From JABMMZ01 sp044341025 (GTDB taxonomy: Bacteria; Bacteroidota; Bacteroidia; NS11-12g; UBA955), in the NCBI GenBank assembly GCA_044341025.1, contig JBIISM010000009.1, forward strand, positions 1 to 64,000: a stretch of 64,000 nucleotides of DNA, written 5' to 3'. Positions 15,541 to 23,235 of the stretch are shown here, one piece after another. Below the pieces are notes generated by a model. The model made no database searches, had not been told where the DNA came from, and saw nothing but the letters and a program-made list of their open reading frames with translations. Both the position numbers and the translations under genes were made by a program. Every line of letters starts with the position of its first letter. Within the stretch, counting starts at the first letter, position 1.

Positions 15541-15558
15541 TGCTCCCTGACCTGGGCT
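15541..15558 (-). pseudogene. tRNA-Asn 3'-end fragment
   Basis: These 18 bases are identical to the last bases of tRNA-Asn plus two flanking bases (15701-15718). The D, anticodon and most of the T arm are missing. It is either an attachment-site scar or the remnant of a second tandem tRNA-Asn. Confidence 0.7.
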
Positions 15559-15559
15559 T

Positions 15560-15601
15560 CCCGCATCAGAGATTTCCGCTTCGCTACAATCACGATACGG
15601 G
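15560..15601. repeat. REP-like imperfect palindrome
   Basis: CCCG and CGGG ends enclose inner pairings ATC/GAT and GATT/AATC around CCGCTTCGCTAC. The GC-rich stretch to about 15660 repeats CGCTTCGCTA (near 15577 and 15630). It resembles the palindromic intergenic repeats common in this phylum. No gene is visible in it. Confidence 0.5.
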
Positions 15602-15667
15602 ACCTTGCTACTCCCTTCGGTCGTGAAATCGCTTCGCTAAGTTCTCGCCCAGCTCAGCTCGCAAACG

Positions 15668-15695
15668 AAAAAAGCCATCCGACATGGATGGCTTT
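15668..15695 (-). terminator. Terminator of tRNA-Asn
   Basis: The stem GCCATCC/GGATGGC has a five-base loop and is followed by six T on the minus strand. It begins 8 nt after the tRNA 3' end. Confidence 0.85.
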
Positions 15696-15702
15696 GTGTT
15701 TG

Positions 15703-15776
15703 CTCCCTGACCTGGGCTCGAACCAGGGACCTAGTGATTAACAGTCACTCGCTCTAACCAGCTGAGCTATCAAGGA
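15703..15776 (-). tRNA. tRNA-Asn (GTT)
   Basis: On the minus strand the acceptor arms TCCTTGA and TCAGGGA pair with one G-T wobble. The D arm has AGCTCAGCTGGTTAGAGC and the anticodon loop CTGTTAATC gives anticodon GTT. The T arm CCTGG-TTCGAGC-CCAGG is perfect, and the discriminator is G with no encoded CCA. The 74-nt gene has a consensus promoter and its own terminator. It appears to be an integration hot spot, because part of its 3' end is repeated at 15541-15558. Confidence 0.97.
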
Positions 15777-15794
15777 ATCTTCCTAAAAGGAGTG

Positions 15795-15825
15795 CAAATA
15801 TAGATTTTTAAATTTTCTATGCAAA
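15795..15825 (-). promoter_or_regulatory. Promoter of tRNA-Asn
   Basis: On the minus strand TTTG (15825-15822) and TATATTTG (15802-15795) are 19 bp apart, a full match to the phylum's consensus. Transcription should start about 14 bases before the mature tRNA. Confidence 0.8.
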
Positions 15826-15868
15826 AAAAATGTTTGAAAATTTAAAATCTATTTTAAAATGCTGTTTA

Positions 15869-16822
15869 TTAGTTGTTTGTGTGGTCTTTGCCTTCTAAAT
15901 ATTTCAGAAATGAACTTACATGTCGGTCTTTCTTAGATTCATAGATCTCTTTAATCGTTACCATGATTCCAGTTTCTTCGACATCGCCAAAATGGCTGTT
16001 TATGCAAGTAGGAAAAGTTTTCATGCTAGGACTTGTGTTCATATATGAATTAAACAAAGGTGGTATGTTTTCTCCAAGTTCACGCACGCGGGCATTTAAT
16101 AAATGATGCCCCTCTTTATATTCTAATGTTTGAAGCGCATTTAGAAACTCAGAGGTATCGTGCGTGATAGTTACCGGATTTTCAACGCTAATCAACTTTT
16201 CGTTGTCAGGGAAGTAGTGGTGCAAGAACGTTAATATAAAGTCTCTCGCCTCACTGTTAAAATGCGTGTACATGGTAACTTTGCCAAAGAAGTAATGAAC
16301 CTCAGGGTAATTGATGATTAAAGCACCCAAACCATCCCATAGGTTGTCTAAGCTGAATAAGCCTTTTCTGTTTTCTGCGCTTGGTTGGTATTTAGGTTGA
16401 ACAAATGAGCGTCCTAATTCTATTGTTTTTAGGAAGTAGAAATTTTTCATGCGCTCACTGAATTCATAAATTTCCGTTGTGGCAAGATGGTATGAGCCAT
16501 CTGCTTTGCGGGCGTCATTGGTTAAAATAAATCTATACCCTCCTATGATTTCTTGATCTTCAGGTTGCCAAACAATTAATTGTTTGTAGGCTGTTGGCCC
16601 ATAGTCGAATTCGTCTAGGTCACAATCTTTGCCCGTTCCGCCACCTGCCAATCTGAAAGACAATTCCCTTAGTCGGCCTATTTCTTTTAATACATTTGGG
16701 GCGTTGTGGCAGTCTACTATATAAAGTTTATTCCCACTGTTGTTGGTGGGTCTTACAAAGACATCTTCGTTTAACTCGGCTTCTAGTAAGTGTCTGTCAA
16801 TTGGTTCGATGATCTCCTGCAT
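15869..16822 (-). CDS. glsB: GNAT-like N-acyltransferase, glycine lipid synthesis GlsB type
   Basis: In Bacteroides, GlsB attaches a 3-hydroxy fatty acyl group to the amino group of glycine, the first step of glycine-lipid synthesis. The 317-residue protein has the OlsB/hemolysin-like acyltransferase layout: REIGRLRELSFRLAGGGTG-type start (here VLKEIGRLRELSFRLAG), YKQLIVWQPEDQEIIGGYR, and ELGRSFVQPKYQ followed by GLFSLDNLWDGLGALI. It acts at the cytoplasmic face of the membrane. It lies 33 bp downstream of the GlsA-like gene on the same strand. Pairing with glsA is the main reason for the specific name; the substrate is not proven by sequence. Confidence 0.8.
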   Translation of the reverse strand: MQEIIEPIDRHLLEAELNEDVFVRPTNNSGNKLYIVDCHNAPNVLKEIGRLRELSFRLAGGGTGKDCDLDEFDYGPTAYKQLIVWQPEDQEIIGGYRFILTNDARKADGSYHLATTEIYEFSERMKNFYFLKTIELGRSFVQPKYQPSAENRKGLFSLDNLWDGLGALIINYPEVHYFFGKVTMYTHFNSEARDFILTFLHHYFPDNEKLISVENPVTITHDTSEFLNALQTLEYKEGHHLLNARVRELGENIPPLFNSYMNTSPSMKTFPTCINSHFGDVEETGIMVTIKEIYESKKDRHVSSFLKYLEGKDHTNN

Positions 16823-16855
16823 TTGTCGATTTTATTCGGTAAGTATTTATAAAAA

Positions 16856-17734
16856 TTATCTTTGCTTGAATTTGTGGTAAAATTCTTCGAAGTCACCTTC
16901 CGGATTGTCTTTTAGTGTGTATACAAAATGTTTCATTGCATTTGCGATTTTATGATGCTCACCAATGTGCCTGATCAAATAAGCTGGAATTGGCTTGCCA
17001 AAGTGAATCGTAATTGTTTTGCCCTTTTGTTTAAACATTTCAGAAGGCAAAAGCATCATTTCTATGTTGAGTTTAATGCCCAGTCTCTTTCTCCATTGTG
17101 CCACTCTGTAAAAGCGTTTGCTGTTTTCTGCTTCAACAAAAGTAGGAACAATATCCGTTCTGTATTTAACCGATTTAGTGATGTAACTTTTATGCCATGT
17201 TAAATCCATAATCTGCCCGCTTGCTTGTTTTCTAGAAACCATGCCTGCAGGAAAAATCAAAGTTGCTCCATCGGATGCAAATTGACGTTCAACAGCCAGC
17301 AATGATGGCTTAGCATTGCCGCCATGCTTGTTTACCCCAAGAAATATGCCTTGAAGCGGTTTCACATTCATCAAAATGTCGTTTACCAAAAAGCGAACAT
17401 CAGGTCTGATTCTGTGAGCCTCACTAATATAACCCATTCCATCCAAGCCACCCAATGGATGGTTTGCGGCCAGTATTAATCGGCCGGTAGTTGGCACATT
17501 GTGGATGTTTTTGGATGTGATGGTCACCCCAATTTCATCAAAGCAAGATCGAGCAAAATCGACACCTTGTTTTCCTTTTGCAGCCGTGAGCATGCGGTTT
17601 AAGTCGTCTTGGTGGATTACTTTTTCAATAAATTTGTATAGAAATCCTGGAATAAATTTAGCAAGTTTCGGGTTTTTATCGTAAAATACTTGTCTAACAT
17701 TAATTAAAGGTACATCCATGTTTTCTTCATTCAT
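16856..17734 (-). CDS. glsA: PlsC-like O-acyltransferase, glycine lipid synthesis GlsA type
   Basis: GlsA adds the second acyl chain, on the 3-hydroxyl of the N-acyl group, to form the mature glycine lipid. The 292-residue protein has the family's His/Asp motif as NHPLGGLDG (about residue 90) and a FPAG motif (TLIFPAGMVSRK), the equivalents of the two conserved blocks of lysophosphatidate acyltransferases. C-terminal basic and amphipathic segments suit membrane association. It is transcribed just before glsB. In known systems these lipids affect envelope stress tolerance. Confidence 0.8.
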   Translation of the reverse strand: MNEENMDVPLINVRQVFYDKNPKLAKFIPGFLYKFIEKVIHQDDLNRMLTAAKGKQGVDFARSCFDEIGVTITSKNIHNVPTTGRLILAANHPLGGLDGMGYISEAHRIRPDVRFLVNDILMNVKPLQGIFLGVNKHGGNAKPSLLAVERQFASDGATLIFPAGMVSRKQASGQIMDLTWHKSYITKSVKYRTDIVPTFVEAENSKRFYRVAQWRKRLGIKLNIEMMLLPSEMFKQKGKTITIHFGKPIPAYLIRHIGEHHKIANAMKHFVYTLKDNPEGDFEEFYHKFKQR

Positions 17735-17924
17735 TCTGCGAATATGAGACTTTTATATCAACTTCATGTAATCAAAACAATGAAACGGGGATAAAAAAAT
17801 GAAATCTTTGGAAACTTTTTTGACTTTTGTTCTCTCCAAATCAAATTAAACGATTGAAAATGAAATGAATCTTACTTGATTAATATCATTTTCTGAATAG
17901 TAAGCGCATTAATATTTTTTTTCA

Positions 17925-17932
17925 TACTTTTG
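17925..17932 (+). promoter_or_regulatory. -7 element immediately upstream of the dioxygenase gene
   Basis: TACTTTTG matches TAnnTTTG and ends four bases before the ATG at 17937, which predicts a leaderless transcript. No convincing -33 element is seen. Confidence 0.55.
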
Positions 17933-17936
17933 AAAC

Positions 17937-18470
17937 ATGGCAAATATTAACCCCCCTTTTAATTTTAATCAGTGGATAGAAGAGAACCGTCATTTGTTAA
18001 AACCACCTGTGGCCAATAAGAATCTTACAGTTGGTGCTGGCGATTTTATCGTAATGGTTGTTGCTGGCCCTAATGCAAGAAAGGATTACCATTACAACGA
18101 AACGGAAGAATTCTTTTATCAATTAGAGGGCGAAATTAATGTTAGAATGCAGGTAGATGGCAAACCTGTAGATGTTCCATTAAAAGCTGGCGATATGTTT
18201 ATGTTGCCGGGCAAGATTCCACACTCTCCAACCAGATCAGAAGGATCATTGGGCTTAGTTGTTGAGCGCGTTCGCGCTGGAAAAGGCTTTACCGATGGAT
18301 TGTTGTGGTTTTGTGAAAAATGCAACAACCCATTGCACTCAACTTACTTTGAATTGAAAGATATTGAGAACGATTTTCAACCTAGATTTAGAGATTATTA
18401 CAGCAATGAAGATTTGCGTACCTGCAAGGCCTGTGGCCATGTAATGGAAACTGACCCGAAATTTTTGTAA
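17937..18470 (+). CDS. nbaC: 3-hydroxyanthranilate 3,4-dioxygenase
   Basis: The enzyme opens the ring of 3-hydroxyanthranilate to give 2-amino-3-carboxymuconate semialdehyde in the kynurenine pathway. The 177-residue cupin has iron ligands His52 and Glu58 (DYHYNETEEFFYQ) and His96 (PGKIPHSPTR). The C-terminal rubredoxin-like site has Cys126/Cys129 (CEKC) and Cys163/Cys166 (CKAC), as in bacterial forms. No other kynurenine-pathway gene is in the window. The gene ends exactly where the convergent radical SAM gene ends, leaving no room for a terminator. Confidence 0.95.
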   Translation: MANINPPFNFNQWIEENRHLLKPPVANKNLTVGAGDFIVMVVAGPNARKDYHYNETEEFFYQLEGEINVRMQVDGKPVDVPLKAGDMFMLPGKIPHSPTRSEGSLGLVVERVRAGKGFTDGLLWFCEKCNNPLHSTYFELKDIENDFQPRFRDYYSNEDLRTCKACGHVMETDPKFL

Positions 18471-19448
18471 TTAGATTAAGTTTTTCCAAGTACCCTTTGC
18501 AAGGTTATACTTTAAGGTTGAGGGTAAGGCTGATAGCCAATATTTGCTTATTTCAGTTGCAAAGGAGGTTTGCATATAACAATTAATTGTGCATCCTTCG
18601 CATGCCGCATGTTTGCCTTCAAGTTTGATTGATTCCTGAACGGTTTCTTTGTTCCAAATAGAATATAATTGCTTGTTTATTGGAATGTTTTCAAGCCCGA
18701 GGTGGTAACAAGGCAAAACCAATTCATTTTCCGGAGAAATAACAATACTGCTGCTGCCAGCTCGACAAATTGGTTTGTCAATATGGTTGCCCCCATCCTT
18801 TCTTAGCTCAATAAATCCTTGGTTGAGGTATACCAATTTCTTTTTACCCCATTTCTCTAAAATTTCTAAATTTTCAGCATCCAATTTAGAACCGACATCG
18901 TTGTATTCAAAAACTGGATTTAAGATGAGCATGAAATTGTTTGGAAGGCAATAGGTCTGATATACCTCCTCAATTTGATGGATGTTGTGGCTAAAGACCG
19001 TAAATAAAATATCTGGTCTTTCTCCAATTTTTTTGGCAATCTCAATTGACTCTAAAAATTGCTTAAACAATGCAACCCCTCTGCTTTCGTTATGCTCTGA
19101 TTCAACTGGAGAATCTAAAGAAAAATGAAGCATATCGATCTTTCCTTTAAGCTTCTCAGCCATTTTAGGATATAAGAGCGCGTTGGTCGTTACAGTGGTT
19201 ATAAAACCCAATTCTTTGGCATAGTCTAAAAACTGTGGCAACTCTCTATGCAGCAATGGTTCGCCCCCTGTAAAATCAATAACCTGAACACCGAGTCTTT
19301 TTAAATCTTTGAGGTTTTGTTTTACATTATCAAAATTAACATAGGGAGAAGGCTTTTCCCAAATATCGCAAAAGCTGCATTTTGCATTGCATCGGTATGT
19401 AACATAATAGTTACACAAGACCGGTTTATTTTTAAGTATTAACCGCAT
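18471..19448 (-). CDS. Radical SAM protein with SPASM-like Cys cluster
   Basis: The 325-residue protein carries the radical SAM [4Fe-4S] motif Cys20-x3-Cys24-x2-Cys27 (RCNAKCSFC) and the following DFTGGEPLLH motif. The C-terminal part has extra Cys (PICRAGSS, LPCYHLG, ACEGCTINCY) that can hold auxiliary clusters as in SPASM/twitch enzymes. It is translationally coupled to the upstream VWA-type membrane protein gene by a TAATG overlap, so the two may act together. The substrate is not evident. Such enzymes often modify peptides or are anaerobic-maturase-like; neither can be claimed here. Confidence 0.85.
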   Translation of the reverse strand: MRLILKNKPVLCNYYVTYRCNAKCSFCDIWEKPSPYVNFDNVKQNLKDLKRLGVQVIDFTGGEPLLHRELPQFLDYAKELGFITTVTTNALLYPKMAEKLKGKIDMLHFSLDSPVESEHNESRGVALFKQFLESIEIAKKIGERPDILFTVFSHNIHQIEEVYQTYCLPNNFMLILNPVFEYNDVGSKLDAENLEILEKWGKKKLVYLNQGFIELRKDGGNHIDKPICRAGSSSIVISPENELVLPCYHLGLENIPINKQLYSIWNKETVQESIKLEGKHAACEGCTINCYMQTSFATEISKYWLSALPSTLKYNLAKGTWKNLI

Positions 19449-21517
19449 TAGTTGGCTCCTTCGTACTTTCTAATAAACCATTCTGCAGAAATTATAAACA
19501 ACAATAAAAAGAATATCCATTTTAAATTAATTAATTCGTCTGGTCTTTTCTCATTGTATGAAACCGAGGTAATGCTGTTGTTTTTCTTTAAATCTTCTAT
19601 GCACGCTTCAAATTTTTCGGCTGTGTAAAATTGTCCGGCATTGTTTTTTGCCATTTCCCTGAGCAATCCAAAATCAGCTTTGGTATTTACCAATTCGATT
19701 TGCAAGGGTTTTATAATTAATTTGCCAGTAATTACCTCATTTACCCCGCTTGCTTTGGCTTTGTATGTATAAATTCCAGGATTTAAAAACCCTAAATCCA
19801 GTTGGTATGTTTTTCCAATAGGACTGAAGTTGTAATTGTATATTTTTTTGTTGGCATCGGTAAGATTCAATTGGATATTTGCCGTATTAATTGGTTCGTA
19901 GCTTGCATTGTATAATTCAGCAAGAAATTTTACGGATTCGTCTTCTTCGTATACATTTTTTAAGGGGTATACTCTAAATTTTCGTTTGTCTTCTTTGACG
20001 GTTAGGTACTGAATTGTTTTGCTTACCAACTCATTGCTTGCGAGATGGGATTCGTTTTTTACAAAATCAAACAATTTCCAACGCCAAAATCCTTCACCAA
20101 ATAAATAGGCCGTCTTTTCACCATTCTGATTGCTGAAAGTCCATAAAGGGGTTTGCGTGTTTACCTGACCAATTTTTTGATAAAGCAATGATTCGGTCCC
20201 AATGCTTGCATTGTAAAAACCATAGGGCACATTTAATGGGGGCAAGTCAGAAATGCTTGAAACGGTGTTTGGCTCAAGCGTAAATGCTGTAAAATCAGTA
20301 TTAAATAGTGCTTGGCTTTCATTTATTCTGCCTTGGTTCTTGTCAATTTTGGCGGTATTGTTAATTAAACTCAATTGTTCAATTGCTGTTTGATTCCCCA
20401 CGATGCACCAAATTGGAATTTGTAGTTTTTTAATGCCGCTAATTAAGTCTTTAGAATTGCTGTTTTTGCCAGGAATTTGATACAATATTACTGCACTGTA
20501 TAGATTTAAATCGGACAATTTAATTTCTGGCAATGAGAGTGCATTTACTTCATAGTTCTGATTTGATTGAATGGATTCTTTAATGGCACCAATATCTGGA
20601 TGGGTGGTTTGATAGGCCAAAAGTATTTTTTCACGTCCATCAATTACATCAATAAAAATGTCTTTACGGTTGTTGGCATTTGAAAATTCACCAGCAATGG
20701 GACTCAAATTGGCAACAATGTGCATAGCGCCTGGCTTATCGGCTAAAAGCGTTATGCTAATTGTTTTGAAAAAGTTTTTCTGGTTAATATTAATGATGGA
20801 ACTGTAAAGTGTTTTGCCTTCGCAGGTTAAACTTAAATTGGATGAACTATTGATACAGTCGTTTGCCGATATAGAAACTTCTATTGGAAATTGATTGTTT
20901 AAATAAGCAATGGCATTGTTGTTGACTTCTTTAATTAATAAATCCTTTTTCAAGATGGTATCACCCAGGCCGATGGTGTAAAGAATCGTGTTTTTATTGA
21001 GAGATTTATAAATTGGATTGTTTCCTTGGTTGTAAATTCCATCGGTGGCCAATATGACTGCTCCAATATTCTCTCTCGCATAGGTATTGTTTACAAAATC
21101 GAATACTTGACTGATATTGGTTCTTTTTTGATTAAAGTGAATAGAATCGGAAAATTTTAGGCCCTTAGCCATACTTAAGAATTCTATTTCATAGTCATCT
21201 CCTAATGTTTCATTGGTTTTCAACCAGTTTTTCAAAAACTCATTCTTGTAATAATTTGCATATTTATTGGCTACAATCGACTCAGATTCGTCAAGCACCA
21301 TTAAAATCTTTGGTTTTTGAATTTCATTCAGCAATTGTATAAGCACAGGGCCCAATAAGAAAAAGCACAAGAGGCTAACACTCAAAAAACGAAGAACCGC
21401 CATTGTTTTAAATGGCTTTTGTTTAAATTGAGGTTTGTAAAGTAAATATGCGTATCCAAACCCTGCCAGAAGACAGATGGCGACAAACCACCAAGGGTAG
21501 GATAGAAGTAATTGCAT
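19448..21517 (-). CDS. VWA-like membrane protein (BatA-related)
   Basis: The start is the ATG at 21517 (MQLLLSYPWWFVAICLL), since the earlier frame uses TTG. The 689-residue protein has two N-terminal membrane helices, then a von Willebrand A-type domain with the MIDAS motif VLDESESI and a later ATDGIYNQG, followed by a long periplasmic beta-rich part. One C-terminal helix (LKWIFFLLLFIISAEWF) completes it. The layout matches a family common in this phylum, often called VWA or BatA-like, of unknown role. It overlaps the radical SAM gene by one base. Confidence 0.8.
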   Translation of the reverse strand: MQLLLSYPWWFVAICLLAGFGYAYLLYKPQFKQKPFKTMAVLRFLSVSLLCFFLLGPVLIQLLNEIQKPKILMVLDESESIVANKYANYYKNEFLKNWLKTNETLGDDYEIEFLSMAKGLKFSDSIHFNQKRTNISQVFDFVNNTYARENIGAVILATDGIYNQGNNPIYKSLNKNTILYTIGLGDTILKKDLLIKEVNNNAIAYLNNQFPIEVSISANDCINSSSNLSLTCEGKTLYSSIININQKNFFKTISITLLADKPGAMHIVANLSPIAGEFSNANNRKDIFIDVIDGREKILLAYQTTHPDIGAIKESIQSNQNYEVNALSLPEIKLSDLNLYSAVILYQIPGKNSNSKDLISGIKKLQIPIWCIVGNQTAIEQLSLINNTAKIDKNQGRINESQALFNTDFTAFTLEPNTVSSISDLPPLNVPYGFYNASIGTESLLYQKIGQVNTQTPLWTFSNQNGEKTAYLFGEGFWRWKLFDFVKNESHLASNELVSKTIQYLTVKEDKRKFRVYPLKNVYEEDESVKFLAELYNASYEPINTANIQLNLTDANKKIYNYNFSPIGKTYQLDLGFLNPGIYTYKAKASGVNEVITGKLIIKPLQIELVNTKADFGLLREMAKNNAGQFYTAEKFEACIEDLKKNNSITSVSYNEKRPDELINLKWIFFLLLFIISAEWFIRKYEGAN

Positions 21518-21644
21518 GTTTTGCAAATGTAATTTATAATGTTTGAATGAAGAAACTCTCTTGCGTCATTTTTAAAGTCATATTTTTCTTTTTCTAAATT
21601 GTGCATGGAGTAAAACAAATTATCGTTTTATTTGCTTTAATTTT

Positions 21645-23108
21645 ATGCGCACTTGTATTGTTATTGGGTCTGGAATAGCTGGAATAGCTAGCTCTATTAG
21701 GTTGAGTAAATTGGGCTATGGTGTTACGGTGTATGAATCCAATAACTATCCTGGCGGCAAATTGAGTGGGTTTAAACAAGGGGATTACCGTTTTGATGCC
21801 GGCCCATCCTTGTTCACCATGCCAATGTTTGTAGATGAATTGTTTGAATTATGTGGCGAAAATCCACGCGATCATTTTAATTACATTAAGCTTGATGAAG
21901 CTTGTCATTACTTTTTTGAAGATGGCACCCGTTTTACTTGCCCCACAAACACCAATGATTTTGCAGAATTATTGAATACCCAATTAGGGGAAGACAAGAG
22001 GGTGCTTATGCGTTTTTTTAAAAACAGTGCCAAAATGTATGACATCACGAAGCCAGTTTTTTTAGAAAATTCTTTGCATAAATTGAGCACGTATTTAAAT
22101 AAAAAAGGACTCAGGGGAATAGTGAATTTATGGCGTTTGAAAATGTTTAACACCATGAATCGAGTGAATTCTAAAACGTTTAAAAATCCAAAAACCATAC
22201 AATTTTTCAACCGCTTTGCAACCTATAATGGCAGCAATCCATACAAAGCGCCTGCCACTTTAAATATTATTCCGCATTTAGAATTTGGATATGGAACCTA
22301 TTTTCCGATCAATGGAATGGTAGATATTACTAGTAGTTTGGTTTCTCTGGCAGAACGACAAGGCGTGAAGTTTGTATACAATCAGAAAGTTGAAGAGATA
22401 TTGGTAAAGAAAAATAAGGCATACGGTGTTAAAATAAATGGAACAGAGAAGCATTCAGACATAGTTGTTAGCAATATGGATATTAGTCCAACTTACAAAT
22501 ATCTATTGCCGAATGTGAAGACGCCAAATAAGGTTAAGCATCTTGAATCGAGCAGCAGCGCTTTGATTTTTTATTGGGGTATCTCTAGAGAATTCCCTGA
22601 ATTGGACTTGCATAATATTTTCTTTAGCGAAAACTATGAATTGGAATTTTCTAAAATATTCCAAGATAAAACCGTTGGAGCTGATCCGACAATTTATGTT
22701 AATATTAGCTCGAAATATAAGAAAGACGATGCCCCTGAGGGATGTGAAAATTGGTTTGTTATGGTGAATGTGCCGGCAAACGAAGGCCAAGATTGGGATA
22801 CAGTTGTTGCAGAAACCCGCAAAAACATCCTTGCAAAACTATCGCGTTTATTGGGCGTAAACTTTAATGCATTTATAAGCAATGAATCAATATTAGATCC
22901 ACGCAGTATAGAAAGTAAAACATCTTCATACAGAGGGGCCTTATACGGCAGCAGCAGCAACCATATGATGTCAGCCTTTTTTAGACATGCCAATTTCAGT
23001 GGTTCAATTGAGGGATTGTATTTTTGCGGTGGCAGTGTTCATCCTGGCGGCGGCATACCTTTGTGCTTGCTCAGTGCGAAAATTGTGTCGGGGCTCATTA
23101 AATCTTAA
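21645..23108 (+). CDS. crtD: Phytoene desaturase family protein, CrtD-like
   Basis: The 487-residue FAD protein starts with the dinucleotide-binding motif VIGSGIAGIASSIRLSKLG and GYRFDAGPSLFTMP-type sequence (here YRFDAGPSLFTMPMFVDEL). It ends with GLYFCGGSVHPGGGIPLCLLSAK, the C-terminal signature of CrtI/CrtD desaturases. The sequence is closest to the 1-hydroxycarotenoid 3,4-desaturase (CrtD) branch that is usual in flavobacterial-type genomes, which would make a carotenoid pigment precursor. The rest of a carotenoid cluster (crtB, crtI, crtY) is not in this window. CrtI activity cannot be excluded from sequence alone. Confidence 0.85.
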   Translation: MRTCIVIGSGIAGIASSIRLSKLGYGVTVYESNNYPGGKLSGFKQGDYRFDAGPSLFTMPMFVDELFELCGENPRDHFNYIKLDEACHYFFEDGTRFTCPTNTNDFAELLNTQLGEDKRVLMRFFKNSAKMYDITKPVFLENSLHKLSTYLNKKGLRGIVNLWRLKMFNTMNRVNSKTFKNPKTIQFFNRFATYNGSNPYKAPATLNIIPHLEFGYGTYFPINGMVDITSSLVSLAERQGVKFVYNQKVEEILVKKNKAYGVKINGTEKHSDIVVSNMDISPTYKYLLPNVKTPNKVKHLESSSSALIFYWGISREFPELDLHNIFFSENYELEFSKIFQDKTVGADPTIYVNISSKYKKDDAPEGCENWFVMVNVPANEGQDWDTVVAETRKNILAKLSRLLGVNFNAFISNESILDPRSIESKTSSYRGALYGSSSNHMMSAFFRHANFSGSIEGLYFCGGSVHPGGGIPLCLLSAKIVSGLIKS

Positions 23109-23208
23109 AAATGCTTGCTTTTTTCCTGCATTGGTATTTTAAACTAAGTTTTTTATCGTTTCACACCGAATTTTATCGAAGTAATGCAAGTCCTATACCT
23201 TATTGGTC

Positions 23209-23216
23209 TAAATTTG
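23209..23216 (+). promoter_or_regulatory. -7 element before the TolC-like gene
   Basis: TAAATTTG fits TAnnTTTG and lies 19 bases before the ATG at 23236. No TTTG occurs at the usual distance upstream, so it is only half a promoter match. Confidence 0.45.
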
Positions 23217-23235
23217 ACCCTTATTCGTGAACTGT

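Noticed and set aside
15387..15593. Minus-strand coding frame in block B
   Set aside because: It covers a terminator, repeats and a tRNA fragment; the structured features explain the DNA better.
17735..17936. Riboswitch between glsA and the dioxygenase gene
   Set aside because: No conserved aptamer-like structure is visible, and the -7 element four bases before the start leaves no leader.
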